This document shows positions 1 through 12,419 of a stretch of 64,000 bases of DNA, piece by piece. Every line of letters begins with the position of its first letter. Within the stretch, counting starts at the first letter, position 1. The notes beneath the pieces were generated by a model. The model was not told the origin of the DNA. It searched no databases and worked only from the letters and a program-made list of their open reading frames with translations. Source of the DNA: Ophiura sarsii (lineage: Eukaryota; Echinodermata; Ophiuroidea; Amphilepidida; Ophiuridae); contig CM069452.1 of NCBI GenBank assembly GCA_035610835.1, forward strand, positions 30,058,143 to 30,122,142. Reading direction: 5' to 3'. The translations under genes and the position numbers were made by a program.

Positions 1-364
1 TTGACAGGTTTGGTTTTGAAAATAATGGGTGGCATGTTTTGCGATTAACGTTTTAGTCTAAATTTACAACATCTTCCAAGGTATAAATAGAGACAATCAA
101 TTGATAAGAAACTACCCTACAGGACTCACCATGTTTGTTTCATTAATTTTTAGTTTTTCATGTTTTTTCATGTGTATTTTTATAGGAGTTTTAAATGGCG
201 TAGACACGGATTGTTGTCTGTTGCTACGAAATTAGCCTCGATCTTTATTCAAAGTTACAAATAATTCCTTGGGTTCAAAGGGTAAATTTTGGACGGTTTT
301 CAAAATCACGCTTGGTCCAACTCGACCTATGCCAAAATCGACCGAATCTCTTATTTATTAAAAA

Positions 365-560
365 CTAGCGGCGTACCCTCGCTACGCTCGGATCCCCGCT
401 AAATGGTTATGCCACATTACCTACATCTGAAACCACATAAACCCCCTGCAACACCCCCAAACCAGGTTAATTTATAACCACAGCCCTTCTAAAGGCATTA
501 GAAACCCCCTACAACCCCCACCCCCTATTCAGGTTGATTTATAATCATGGGCCTCCTCCC
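365..560. repeat. C-rich degenerate repeat, copy 1
   Basis: Short C-runs alternate with phrases such as CAGGTTGATTTATAATCA and AACCAT. The same phrases recur at about 5085-5475, so the two blocks are copies of one repeat bracketing the ACGTT satellite region. No coding potential is visible. Confidence 0.5.
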
Positions 561-720
561 AGCTAACCATATTACGTTGTTGGAACGTCGTGGCAAGGTT
601 TCACTTTCGTTCTTGGAACGTTATGATTAAAAGTTCAAAGAACGTTGTGAACGTGATCCAACGTTAGGAGAACGTTTATTTGTCGACACATTTTTACGTT
701 GTATGAACGTTACACAAGTG
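561..720. repeat. ACGTT-rich satellite, block 1
   Basis: Dense AACGTT/ACGTTG words in a unit that matches the block at 1735-2200, including the shared phrase TTATTTGTCGACACATTTTT. About 1 kb between the two blocks (721-1734) shows no gene or clear repeat beyond short palindromes. Confidence 0.65.
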
Positions 721-1734
721 CTACCGCAAGCATATAACGGACATCAAATGCAGCGCCCACTAGCGACCAGCTGAACAATAGGAATCGAACCACAGCTAAA
801 CATCAATGGTCGCTTGCTCTGATGTCAATTGTTTAAAGCTAACTATTGGGAGTCAATATATTAGAAAATTGACATATCTAAGTTGTTGTTTAATGGTATG
901 GATGTAATGAATATTAGTCAAACTCCTATTATGGATGAGATGAGAGCCAAATGCCATTCCCCTGCAACATAACAGATCAATACAGATGAGTGAAAATTAA
1001 TGTGTCGCAAAAAATTCAAAAATTCAACAAAAATTAAAAAATGTTTGCAACTTTCATTTCAAGATTTCTCTGTAATTTGTGCATTACAGAGAATGATTTC
1101 CGTTCATAATAATGATTTATATATCAAGGAACATTTTGATAGCTTACTTATTGAAATTGATTCTATAAATCGTCTAATATCAATGCTCCCGTAAGTCCCA
1201 AAATATAAATAATTTAGTTGTCCACGGTCAGTTCTTATATTTGGTCATAGGCTAAAACAGTTTTAGTGAGTTCACACGCTCACCGTAGGCCGGTGAACAA
1301 TGATGTCAATAACGAAACACACTAATACAACAACAAATGAATCATCAACACATTTCCCAATCGACACTCTGCTTTATCAACGGCTAATAATTGGCGTTTG
1401 AACTCACGTCAACTTAGCATAATCACACGCTACTACACATGAATGCTTTCATTGCACACTGCTCAATCGGTATGTCCAATCCGGCGCCCTGCACAATGCA
1501 GGTATATCGTCTCAGGGTATGTTCATCGGTTAAGCATGAGCGGGTAATTTGACTATGAAAGGTTTATACGAGGTTTTAGAACTGACGGAAAATAAGATAG
1601 GAATGTCGAGGACAACCAAACAATATTTTATTATTGGCCTAACTGCTGGTTGGAAAATTCAGTCATGGATGATTAGAAAGCTGTCACTTGGAGGCGCTGT
1701 ATTTCATGTCCATAGTCTACCACTTGTGGTTAGT

Positions 1735-2200
1735 CATGAACGTTTTCACAACGTTATCACAACGTCCTAAACGTTTAAAAAACTTTCTTGAAATTCTGTT
1801 AGTTATACCATTACGTCCAAATGACGTTTTTATACTGTCTTTATTACGTTATCGGAACGTCGTGACAACGTTTATGGAACGTTGCGATCCAACGTTAGAA
1901 GAACGTTTATTTGTCGACACATTTTTACGTTGTTTGAACGTTAGTAATGAACGTTTTCACAACGTTATAACAACAACGTCCCAAACGTTTAAAAAACCAA
2001 ATGACGTTTTTATAACCTATTTATTACGTTGTTGGAACGTCGTGACAACGTTTCACTTTCGTTCTTGAAACGTTATGATTAAACGTTCAAAGAACGTTTA
2101 TTTGTCGACACATTTTTATGTTGTATGAACGTTAGTCTTGAACGTTTTCACAACGTTATCCCAAACGTGTAAAAAAAACTTTCATCAAATTCGGTTAGTT
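1735..2200. repeat. ACGTT-rich satellite, block 2
   Basis: At least two partial repeat units, each with many AACGTT hexamers and the phrase GTCGACACATTTTTA. The short open frames across it are translations of repeat and are not called. The following stretch 2201-2830 holds AT-rich DNA in which I see nothing further. Confidence 0.65.
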
Positions 2201-2830
2201 ACACCATGGCAACCAGGGAATGGTAGTGGTATTATAGACCCGATTATAGAGGGAGGGGGCGGGCATTGACCTTTTCATGTGTACTACCGTATGTTCTTGC
2301 TCAATGTATACGGCATTAGTGAACAATAACTTGCCTTTAGCTATACATATGAGAACTTACGTATACAGATCAAAATACTTTCTATGGTGTTAAAAGCTGT
2401 TAAATGTATGTATCGACTTAATTTTTTTTTTTAAATAGGTTTAAATAAATAAAAGGTGCAAATTAGCTCATTACCATAATTTAAAGGTTACAAACGAGCA
2501 CCGGTGCTAATTTTTGTACCATTGAAATAATGCTAATGAGCTATTTCCACAATTTACTCGACTCATGTAAGGCCAGGTAAAATATGCAAATTAGCGATTA
2601 CGGCCCAGGTAACATAATTTGGTTGTGTAAACGTTATATGAACGTCGTGATGAAGCCAGATGTGAGTGATTACAAAAAATGATGTAAAACAGTTACATGT
2701 TTATGGCGAAAAATTAAGCGCGCGAAAGTGAAAATCGTCTGATAATAAAATTAATAGGCCTAAATAAATTTTAAAAAATAAAGAAAGAAATAAAAAGAAA
2801 TAAATTGATTTATAATCAATTTCATTTGTA

Positions 2831-3718
2831 CAGGGTGACCCAAAAATGTTAACACTCAGGGCACATAAGATATCTTAACAGGACAGGAACACACGGGTGT
2901 TATCTTGATGTATTATGAAAGCTGAGTAAATAAGCTTTCATTTGCATTTTATTGCGTTCCAATTGGTTATTTAGAACGGGAGATATGCTTCAGCAAACAT
3001 GAGGAAGCAAAATCGTCTTGGTCCAATCCTCTCAGTATAAAGTAAAGCTTTTCAAATGCACGAAGCAAGAAACAACATGATTAAGTCACACACACACACA
3101 TCAGTTAATCTCTTCTTTGTTCTTTTCAACGCATTCTTCCGATTCTTTTCAAGCTTAAAAGACATAAATAAATATATTCCACATAAATTATACAGGTATT
3201 TTGTCATGAGTTCAAGTTCTATACTCTTTTTCCATTTGCAATGGGTAGCTGTCAGTAAAGCAGTCTTTAAAATTGAAATTGAAACATTTCATGCTCTTTG
3301 TTGAAATGGTCCATCCAATTAATGTCAATGGTAATACCACCTGTTATAACTTGCTTGTATCGTTGTGACGTTGGATAAATGAATGAAAAGATTCAATTAT
3401 ATTCAATAATCGATACATTCTAACTTATGATTAAATGTTGCAATGGTATTGTTACTTTTGAATTACTGCACAATAATGTTTTTGGCATTCTTACAAGTTC
3501 GTAATCATAGTTGTAATTAATGCAAATTGGACCAAGCCGATTTTGCTTCCTCATGTTTGCTGAAGCATATCTCCCGTTCTAAATAACCAATTGGAACGCA
3601 ATAAAATGCAAATGAAAGCTTATTTACTCAGCTTTCATAATACATCTAGACCCGTGTGTTCCTGTCCTTTTAAGATATCTTATGTGCCCAGAGTGTTAAC
3701 ATTTTTTGGGTCACCCTG
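2831..3718. mobile_element. Mariner/Tc1-type MITE with ~185-bp inverted arms
   Basis: The element begins CAGGGTGACCCAAAAATG and ends with the inverse (CATTTTTTGGGTCACCCTG). TA dinucleotides lie immediately outside both ends (2829-2830, 3719-3720). The two arms (about 2831-3014 and 3538-3718) are near-identical inverted copies. The ~520-bp interior has only a short open frame with no transposase similarity that I recognise, so the element is nonautonomous. TA duplication and CAGGGTG-type ends are typical of mariner-like elements; family assignment is inference. Confidence 0.85.
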
Positions 3719-3825
3719 TATACGCCTAGATTAGTACATCAAATTTGTAATGCCAAATTGTTTTGTATTACAATTTTGATTCGTAATAAACCTTTTTAAA
3801 TCAAATGTAATTCATTATTTAATTA

Positions 3826-4567
3826 GTCCATGGAAACGTGAGCAAAATGTTTTCTGAACGTTGCTGTTAAGTTCTAGTTTGGTTGCACTTATAGGTTGTG
3901 GTTAGGTTGTCATTAAAACGTTTCTACAACGTTATTATAACGTTGCGGTTTGGGTGTGATTTGGTTGTTTTAGGTTGGTCCATGGAAACGTGAGCAAAAC
4001 GTTCTCTGAACGTTGCAGTTAAGTTCTAGTTTGGTTGCACTTAGGTTGTGGTTAGGTTGTCATTAAAACGTTTCTACAACGTTATTATAACGTTGCGGTT
4101 TGGGTGTGATTTGGTTGTTTTAGGTTAGTCAATGGAAACGTGAGCAAAAAGTTCTCTGAACGTTGCAGTTAAGTTCTAGTTTGGTTGCACTTAGGTTGTG
4201 GTTAGGTTGTCATTAAAACGTTTCTACAACGTTATTATAACGTTGCGGTTTGGGTGTGATTTGGTTGTTTTAGGTTGGTCCATGGAAACGTGAGCAAAAC
4301 GTTCTCTGAACGTTGCAGTTAAGTTCTAGTTTGGTTGCACTTAGGTTGTGGTTAGGTTGTCATTAAAACGTTTCTACAACGTTATTATAACGTTGCGGTT
4401 TGGGTGTGATTTGGTTGTTTTAGGTTGGTCCGTTGAAACGTGAGCAAAACGTTCTCTGAACGTTGCAGTTAAAGTTCTAGTTTGGTTGCACTTAGGTTGT
4501 GGTTAGGTTGTCATTAAAACGTTTCTACAACGTTATATATAACGTTGCGGTTTGGGTGTGATTTGGT
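3826..4567 (+). repeat. Tandem array of five ~150-bp AACGTT units
   Basis: Units start with GTCCATGGAAACGTGAGC or close variants at 3826, 3978, 4128, 4278 and 4428, giving periods of 152, 150, 150 and 150. Each unit has several AACGTT palindromes and the phrase TTGGTTGCACTTAGGTTGTG. High identity between units implies recent amplification. No coding frame runs through it. Confidence 0.92.
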
Positions 4568-5075
4568 ACTTAAAACAAACAACCCGCAACGTTATAATAA
4601 CGCTGTAAGAACGTTTTTAATGACAACCTAACCAGAACCTTAGTGCAACCAAACTAGAACTTAAACTACAACGTTCAGGGAACATCTTTTTCACGTTTAA
4701 AGGACTAAACTAAAACAACCAACTATTTGAGTGTTACAACGTTGTTAAAACATTATGTAAACGTTTCCGATGATCAACATGCAACGTTCAGAGAACGTTT
4801 TAATCACGTTTCCAAGAACCAACCTAAAACAAACAAACCGCAACGTCATAATAACGTTGTAAGAACGTTTATAATGACAACCTAACCACAACCTAAGTGC
4901 AACCAAACTAGAACTAAACTTTAACGTTCAGAGAACGTTTTGCTCACGTTTCAACGGACCAACTTAAAACAACCAAATCACAACCAAACCGTAACGTTAT
5001 AAAAACGTTGTTAAAACGTTTTAAATGACGCAACCTAACTGCAACCTAGGTGCAACGTTGCGGAAACGTTCTGTG
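4568..5075 (-). repeat. Inverted, more diverged units of the 150-bp AACGTT repeat
   Basis: The sequence reads as the reverse complement of the 3826-4567 units, for example CACAACCTAAGTGCAACCAA and GAACGTTTTGCTCACGTTTC. It holds about three diverged units. With the preceding array it forms a large foldback structure with its axis near 4567. The inverted side is clearly more diverged than the direct side. Confidence 0.85.
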
Positions 5076-5084
5076 TTTGCTGGG

Positions 5085-5475
5085 CTAAACCATTTACCGT
5101 GGCTACTTTATTAACCCCTACCTCTCAACCGCATCAAGTTAACCCTCGGTGCTTTTAAAACCACATATACCCCCACAATCCCACCCCTCCCACAGCAACT
5201 ACACCAACCAGGTGGATTTATAATCATAACCCTCCTAACCATTTCCCGCGGCTACTTCATTAACTCTTAACCCTATCTTAAAACATTTCCCGTGGTTTTA
5301 CAACCCCCCCCCCCCCCCCCCCCCCCCCCCTCTCCCCTTCACACACCCACACCATATTGATTTATAATCACAACCCTCCCAAACAACCATTTCCCTTGGC
5401 TACTTCATTTAACCCTCGGTCCCTTAGATTGTTTGGTATGCCAACTTAAAGTAAAGAAATCAGGTTGCTTCATTA
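5085..5475. repeat. C-rich degenerate repeat, copy 2, with C27 homopolymer
   Basis: Phrases matching 365-560 (ACCAGGTGGATTTATAATCA, AACCATTTCCCG) recur several times. A run of 27 C lies at 5304-5330. From 5476 to 5950 I see no supported gene, only one short unrecognised open frame. Confidence 0.55.
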
Positions 5476-5951
5476 ACCCCCGCAAAACGCTACTTGTACC
5501 ATTATAACCTTAGGCCTATCCTAAACCATTTCCCGTGGTTTTACACCGACCGCTTTATAGTAAGATACATGATTTGTCTATCACGAGACAGTGATGAGAC
5601 AAGACGTTCAAACGTGGTTAAACGTCCCATTGATATTACAATGGATACAATAGGCACCACTCATCCTTTGTTTGCTCGGCCACCCAAATGGATGTCTCAG
5701 TGATCTGTTTAGGGCAATTCAATTCAATTGTTCCAAAAAAGGGACTGATGAAATAATAATCTTAGCGAATCAATCAACATGATCAAATAAGTGATGACAC
5801 CTCCCGATATTTTGAACACTTAAATTCCAGTAGATTCAGAAATAAATATTGAACTGTTCAATCAGTTGAAAATGATGAATGCCTGGGTTGGATTGGATGA
5901 ACATGATGACATCAATATTGTGGCACGAAATATTAGTCTAATCGATAAGAT

Positions 5952-6236
5952 TGGTACAAAGAAAAAAGGTACATTGGTACAAAAAAGGTACATTGGTACA
6001 AATACATTGGTACAAAAATGGTACATTGGTACAAAGAAAGGTACATTGGTATTGGTACAAAAAAAGGTTACATTGGTACAAAAAAGGTACATTGGTACAA
6101 AAAAAAGGTACATTGGTACAAAAAAAAAGTACATTGGTACAAGAAAAAAGTACATTGGTACAAAAAAGGTACATTGGTACAAAAAAAAAGGTACATTGGT
6201 ACAAAAAAAAAGGTACATTGGTACAAAAAAAGGACT
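5952..6236. repeat. GGTACATT minisatellite, left block
   Basis: About 14 copies of a 19-22-bp unit, GGTACATTGGTACAAAAAA with variable A-run length. The open frames on both strands through it only translate the repeat. It ends in a G-rich module (GGACTTTTTCAGATTGGGG, then a GGCCCGATAAAACGCTTTA phrase) that also follows the blocks at 11 kb. Confidence 0.95.
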
Positions 6237-7639
6237 TTTTCAGATTGGGGGGTGGGGGGCGGGCGTCCGAAAACGGCCCGATAAAACGCTTTAGGGAGCA
6301 GTTCCATTTATACGCGATAAATTTATCGCGACTGTATCGGGGCCTGATATGTTTTGGACCCGATGTTTTTCAAGTTGATTCGCGATAAAATAGTCATCAG
6401 GCCCCGATAAAATAGACACCGGGGCCCGATACGAGGCCTCTGCCATACCCTGGGGTATGTTTAGCAAATAGAGCGGGACATTGTTTATAGTGGAATCGCT
6501 TAAGGGCAATTTTGGCCATTACGTTTACTTGTCGGATACAAGCAAATCATAATGATATATTCTTCTTTAGGTTATGACACGTGATTCTAGAAGGGGTGCT
6601 CATGTGAGAAGTCATCATAATGGCTGCTCCCATAAAATGATGTGTTGCAATAGGCAATACAATGTTGTTATCACTGTCTAAATGCTGGAAGGATGTATTA
6701 TATAAGTGGAATTATCTTACATGGATATGCTTTGTTGGTTATCAAAAGTTAATTTTTGAATCCAACATGGCGGCTACTGTGAAATTATGTATTACTAATA
6801 CAACGATTTTATACGTGAAGTCCTAAAATAATAACGTTAGATATCTTTAGTTTATTTTATGTTTATGTATGTATAAGGCTAATGTAACATACAACCACAA
6901 TATTAAAAGATGGCCGCTATCAAAAATGGCCGCTGCAATGAATAACACTAATGCTTTGATGAAATGTGTTTTGAAATACAGTGTGAAACTTTCTATTCTC
7001 AACCTATAAATATGATGATTAATGTAACGGAACCGAGCTTGCCTCCGTAATCATAAATATAAAGAAATCTCCTGTAAGACTACAAATTTGGTAGCGTGTC
7101 AGTCTTACCTTTCCGGCCTTGGATTCAGTTAGGATAGTCAATGGGGTATCACTATTTGGACGTTAATAAGGATCTCATGGATCAAATCAAGAGTATAAGG
7201 AATTTCAGCTTCCTTATCCGAGCGATTGAGAACGAATGTCTCCTGAGGGGAAGACTATAATGTCTCCGAGACATATCAGTCAGCTGAGGGGAAGACTGTA
7301 TGTCTCCTAACCTGAGAGACCTGCCTCTAAACATTCATTTCACATCTACCAGCCGATTTCATTCACCAAGTAATTCTAGTATTATTTGAGTGATGGTTTA
7401 TGTAGGTAGTGAACCAGGTTATATAGAGTTATATAAATAGATTATATGTATCTGAAGTAGTTCGGAGACGAGTAATGAGTCATTACAAATGTATACATTT
7501 AGAAGTATTATAATTAGCTGTTTTCTTCAGCTCCAATTCAATCATTAGATACATTACATTATATACAAAGTCATAATTCCATATTCAAAGCGTTACTACA
7601 TCAGTGTAAGATTTTCATTAGTTCTAAATATCGTAAAGG

Positions 7640-7700
7640 TACATTTTCTGATCACCCTATACGAGTAAACATTACTTTACGCGTCACCCTGTATGTTTAC
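7640..7700. repeat. Mariner-like terminal fragment
   Basis: The phrases GATCACCCTATACG and GCGTCACCCTGTATG resemble the GTCACCCTGTA right terminus of the element ending at 3718. This is probably a fragment nested within the 4.7-kb element. No partner end was found. Confidence 0.35.
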
Positions 7701-8060
7701 GTTACGAGAGCTTGTTGTGTTGTCTCAAATGGATATAAACAAGTCATTGGTTACGATCTCAATTTCTGTGCACCAATCTCTCTGAACAAGTTGAACTTTG
7801 CTTGTTTGGTTTATTAGAACGAGTATAAAATCACTGATTATAAATTGAAGGCCTAATATAATTATGGAATAATATTTACAACATTTTAACACGGAGATTC
7901 TGGTACGAGGGCTATGCCAATTCCCGGCATGACGCCCCGCCCCGTTCATGAATAAACATGTCAAAGTTCCATAACAAGGGACGGTCTTCCCTTATATGGT
8001 CCTTCAGTAATGACGTCATCGTCATATTTCAGATTCGGTACGGACAGTGACTACACTTTA

Positions 8061-8255
8061 TTAGTTCAGAAAGTAATCTGCGATGGGCTTGAGAATTTCG
8101 CTCCTCCAAGTTAAGAGGTTGAAATGCGGTTCTACTCCGCCCCGAACTGATTGAAATCCCAAAATGCAGCCCCTTTTATGCCTGCATTTTACGCGCAAAT
8201 AATTCCTAAAGAAAGCTTCCGCGAAATTACTTGGGACGCGAAAATTCCCACACAT
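8061..8255 (-). other. Unrecognised 64-residue open frame
   Basis: A short open frame in a locally GC-richer segment (about 8080-8300) inside the 4.7-kb element. I see no motif and no similarity that I recognise. It may be chance. The rest of 8300-9550 contains AT-rich DNA and a phrase GGGGCGGACTGGCC common in dispersed repeats; no gene is visible. Confidence 0.15.
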
Positions 8256-9554
8256 GTGGTTGGCTAGTTTCTAAGCGCTACAACGCGCTCCACACGGCGC
8301 GCGCACGCACAAGCTGTCACTCAGAGATTAGAAACCCTATATAATAATTCAATCTAAGAAAACACTACCAAATTAAGGATATTTCACGGAACTACAATCA
8401 GGGGCGGACTGGCCACTGTGGCGTTTTGGCGATCGCCACATGGGCCGCTTGTTTCTGGGCCTCTCAGGGCCGGTTGGGCCTCTCAGAGCTTATTAAAAAC
8501 ATGAAAATGAGCTGCCGTTTCATTAATATGATTCGTTACCTGCTAGCTCAAAGTCATTACTGGACGAGCTGCTCCATGGGAATAATTTGGAGTAACAGCT
8601 CCTAACGGAATCACAGACATGCCTTTAATACGGTGTTCTAATTTTCCACCAAGACTAAGTTTAGCTATATGAGGCCACTACTTGGAACATCCACACAGGA
8701 AACCAGTGACATATAGCTCAATCTACCAGACTATGCGAATGTAAAATTGCTCTTAAAGTTCCGTCTGTTGCGGCACCAGAATACCAAATGACAGAATCAT
8801 ACCCGAACAATTCGGCAGATGCTTTGATTGAAGAACGTCAGTAAACTAACATCGTATGCCTCGTGGACTGCACACAGAGATGGCACTTGTGGCGAACAAT
8901 GAGAGATCCGTTAGATTCATCTGGGTGAACAGAGGGTCTCTCTTTTTCACTATCCCATTGATAGTCAATACTACGCCACTACGGTGAATAATCTTACTTT
9001 AACCAGACTTAACGTTACTGAAAAAACTGCGCGCAAGGTTTAAAATGACGCGAACAACATCTTGCTTAAAACAGCATTTTAAGTCTAAAAACACTAAATA
9101 TGCAAATTGGCGGTCAAATATGTAAATGTTATCGCAAAACTTGGTTAAACTATTTACAAAAATCAATTATTTAATCCAAAAAAACAACTTTCTGGTATAT
9201 AAAAGGTTAATAATCAATTAACTCACAATGTTATTTTCATTTGCCTCATAAAAACAATAAAATACATAAGAAATTGTACGCATGTATTAATATAGGAAAA
9301 TATACGAGTTGTGTCAATTTTGCATACTTCAAAACACCAAGGACAGGCCCTATGACAATAGTACTTTAATGTAATGGACCTATTCGAACAATATGCATTA
9401 CAAAATATGATGCAAAATTAAGCGAGGAAGGCTTTGCAACACCAAGTAAGACTGGCAATTAAATATTGCCATATTCTTGTAATGCAATAGTGTTTCATTT
9501 GTTGTAGGAGATTTATGATAGATCTATTGAGTTATTTCATTGGTGGAAATATGC

Positions 9555-10140
9555 AACTTATTCGATTTACAGAATTGAAGCGGCAACGGCGTATTAATCG
9601 TAATATCTACCTAATGTAGTGAGCTATTGTGCAATTTTTTTGAAGTGGAATGATAAGGTCTACTGAAGTAAAATTTTATTTTTAAAATTCTGCAACTTAT
9701 TAGATTACAGAATAAGCTTTAAAAACTCCATACATCATAACATCTCTAATATCTACTTAATGCAGTGAGCTATTGTGTGATTTTTGTATTGAAGTAAAAT
9801 CTTATTTTGTAAATCTAACACTTATACTAGATTACAAAATTGAAGCGGTAGAAACATGCACCTAATGACATCTCCAATATCTACATAATACGGTGAGCCA
9901 TTGTGCATTTTTTTGAAGAGGAATGATGAGTTCTATAGTAAAGTAAATTTAAATCTTATTTGTAAAATTCTGAAACTTAATAGATTACAAAATTGAAACG
10001 GTAGATGCATCATAACATCTATAATATCTACCAAATGCACTGTGTGATTTTGTTTGAAGGGTAATGATACGGTCTGTTTGAAGTAAAATCATATTTGTAA
10101 AGTCTCTAACTTATTAGATTACAGAATTGAAGCCTACTAT
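9555..10140. repeat. ~130-150-bp tandem repeat inside the 4.7-kb element
   Basis: The phrase AGATTACAGAATTGAAGC (or variants) recurs near 9563, 9703, 9832, 9981 and 10117. It alternates with ATATCTACCTAATG and GAGCTATTGTGCAATTTTT, making about four diverged units. From 10141 to 10630 nothing further is recognisable. Confidence 0.75.
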
Positions 10141-11001
10141 ATATAGATACTCAAGTACTAACTTGGATGGCTAGTAGACAACACTTATATTGTCTTGTTA
10201 TAGTAGTTCCTTGTCTAGTTCACTATCTTCTTTATAGTTCTTTAACAACTTTGTTTTTATATTTTGCCTATACCACTTCATTAAAGTCACTAAACACATG
10301 TAAAATAGATATGAAACATGGGGTCACTCATGTGTCACACAATTATTTTACTTTATGATGAAAAAAATACTGATTTGCATTTATTCAAAAAGGTGAAACC
10401 ACCATGTCTTATGCACAAGAGTGTATCTTCAGTTTGATGAAGTCCAATGTTACAATGTATTCATGATGAGCTACACTATTAACACTAATCAAATATTGTT
10501 CAATGCATTTAAACATTTAATGTGCAATATATGGACGCCATTTTACATTTTAACCGCCACCTTAGGTTGCAACCATCTGCCAAATGAGCACCCCTTCCAA
10601 AATCAATTGTTTTGACCTTATGAAGATTTGTACAAGCTTTGGTGCTTGTATCCGGTCTGTAAACGTAATTTCGTTAAGCGATTCCACTATTAGCAAATAC
10701 ACGAGGATAATACAATTTACGTTAAACATCCATAATCAATAACATTATCTCTAAAAACATGAAATGCTGAATTTGTACCCGGTTTACAACTAGAATAAAT
10801 AGCCCGAAGCTCTATTTACATACCGACCACTTATCTTTCGTTATATATATTTAAACAAGCGGTAATACGCTACTCGATAAATAATCCTTTGCTTCTCGCA
10901 ACTGTACGCGATAAAAATCTCATCGGGGCCTGATAAAAAACTCATCGGGGCCCGGAACATTCTCGCAATTTTTATCGCGTACAAATGGAACTGCTCCCTT
11001 A

Positions 11002-11930
11002 CGCAATGGGAAATGGGGCGTTTTCCGGAAAATTAGGCTGGGTGGGGGGCGTTTTCACAAAAAAGGTACATTAGTACCAAAAAAGGTACATTGGTACAAA
11101 AAAAGGTACATTGGTACAAAAAAAAGGTACATTGGTACAAAAAAGTTACATTGGTACAAAAAAAGGTACATTGGTACAAAAAAAGGTTAATTGGTACAAA
11201 AAAGGTACATTGGTACAAAAAAAGGTACATTGGTACAAAAAAAAAGTACATTGGTACAAGAAAAAAGTACGTACATTGGTACAAAAAAGGTACATTGGTA
11301 CAAAAAAAAAGGTACATTGGTACAAAAAAAGGTACATTGGTACAAAAAAAAAGGTACATTGGTACAAAAAAAAGGACTTTTTCAGACTGGGGGGGGGGGG
11401 GGGGGGGGGGGCGGGCGTCCGAAAACGGCCCGATAAAACGCTTTACACAATGGGAAATGGGGCGTTTTCCGGAAAATTAGGCTGGGTGGGGGGCGTTTTC
11501 ACAAAAAAAGGTACATTAGTACCAAAAAAGGTACATTGGTACAAAAAAAGGTACATTGGTACAAAAAAAGGTACATTGGTACAAAAAAAAAGTACATTGG
11601 TACAAGAAAAGGTACATTGGTACAAAAAAAGGACTTTTTCAGATTGGGGTGGGGAGGGGGGGGGGGGGGCGGGCGTCCGAAATCGGCCCGAAAAAAACGC
11701 TTTACACAATGGGAAATGGGGCGTTTTCCGGAAAATTAGGGTGGGTTGGGGGCGTTTTCACACAAAAAGGTACATTTAGTCATAGATATCTTATGCTCCG
11801 CTTAGATATCTATGCATTTAGTACCAAAAAAGGTACATTGGTACAAAAAAGGTACATTGGTACAAAAAAAAGGTACATTGGTACAAAAAAAGGTACATTG
11901 GTACAAAAAAAGGACTTTTCAGATTGGGCC
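11002..11930. repeat. Higher-order GGTACATT array, three right-hand modules
   Basis: Each module runs ACAATGGGAAATGGGGCGTTT, GGCTGGGTGGGGGGCGTTTTC, a block of GGTACATT units, GGACTTTTTCAG, a G-run, and GGGCGTCCGAAA. GGTACATT blocks lie at about 11063-11380, 11506-11632 and 11820-11912. The third is preceded by a small insertion with a TAGATATCTTATGC/GCTTAGATATCTA inverted motif. Module boundaries match the left block at 5952-6293, so the whole was one array before the 4.7-kb insertion. Confidence 0.9.
11389..11411. repeat. G23 homopolymer
   Basis: Uninterrupted run of 23 G within the higher-order array. Runs of this kind are error-prone in sequencing, so the exact length is uncertain. Confidence 0.9.
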
Positions 11931-12365
11931 CGCCCCCTCCCCCTCTCTCTTAGAACTGGTGTGATATGCTCAGTTCGTTTGGTGCGTGAGATAATTCTAG
12001 CAGCTATATTTTGTAAGCGACTGAGACGCTTGATCTGGAGATTCGGGAGTCCATAAAGCAGAGAATTTCCCATGTCAAGGCGCGATGCAACAAATGCATG
12101 GACGAGTTGTTCAGTAGCATCATTTGTGAGGTCTTTTCTGATAAGTCCTATGTTACGAAGATGAAAAGAAGATGATTTGCAAATCGCAGAAATATCAGTG
12201 ATGATTCAGTGTCATGTCCATATCAAAATAAGCGCCTAAATTGCGAACTTTACTTGCTGGAACAATAGAAGAATTCCCAATACGTAAATGGGGTATTACT
12301 TTGTCACGTACGTAGACATTTAGATCCAAATACAATGAATTCGCTTTTGTCATCGTTCAGTTTTA
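11931..12365 (-). pseudogene. Non-LTR retrotransposon ORF2 fragment (CR1/L2-type, post-RT region)
   Basis: Read on the minus strand, the segment has a DDKSEFIVFG phrase near 12350, then VRNLGAYFDMDMTLN in a shifted frame, then MGNSLLYGLPNLQIKRL and RLQNIAARIISRTKRT near the 3' side. These are the conserved blocks after the YADD core of CR1/L2-type reverse transcriptases. Several frame changes and a stop break it. RLQNIAARII is shared with the element at 55.9-56.9 kb, so both may be one family. The 3' side runs straight into the GGTACATT array. Confidence 0.8.
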
Positions 12366-12419
12366 TATAATATAATAGAAATATAAACGCTTCTTTTTAC
12401 AGTGAACTTATGACAAGTT

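Larger units (their letters stand above)
6294..10998. mobile_element. 4.7-kb nonautonomous Harbinger-type element with TTA duplication
   Basis: The left end starts GGGAGCAGTTCCATTTATAC and the right end is its inverse (GTACAAATGGAACTGCTCCC). TTA lies directly outside both ends (6291-6293, 10999-11001). The inverted arms are long and mosaic: about 6294-6545 against 10630-10998, including an inverted GTGGAATCGCTTAA phrase and CGATAAA/TTATCG-rich segments. The flanking repeat is continuous across TTA in two unoccupied copies at 11443 and about 11702. The interior has no long open frame, so it cannot encode its own transposase. A three-base TWA duplication and G-rich ends are typical of PIF/Harbinger; that class is inference. 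Confidence 0.82.

Noticed and set aside
5952..6236. CRISPR-like appearance of regularly spaced short repeats
   Set aside because: No unique spacers between units, A-run length variation only, and the genome is clearly eukaryotic.
5862..6388. Several overlapping open frames on both strands with GTLVQKK/VHWYKK or FVPMYLF peptides
   Set aside because: They are translations of the GGTACATT minisatellite in all frames; no independent coding signal.
11033..12056. Long open frames up to 222 codons through the 11-kb array
   Set aside because: Same repeat translation, passing through G homopolymers and crossing module boundaries.
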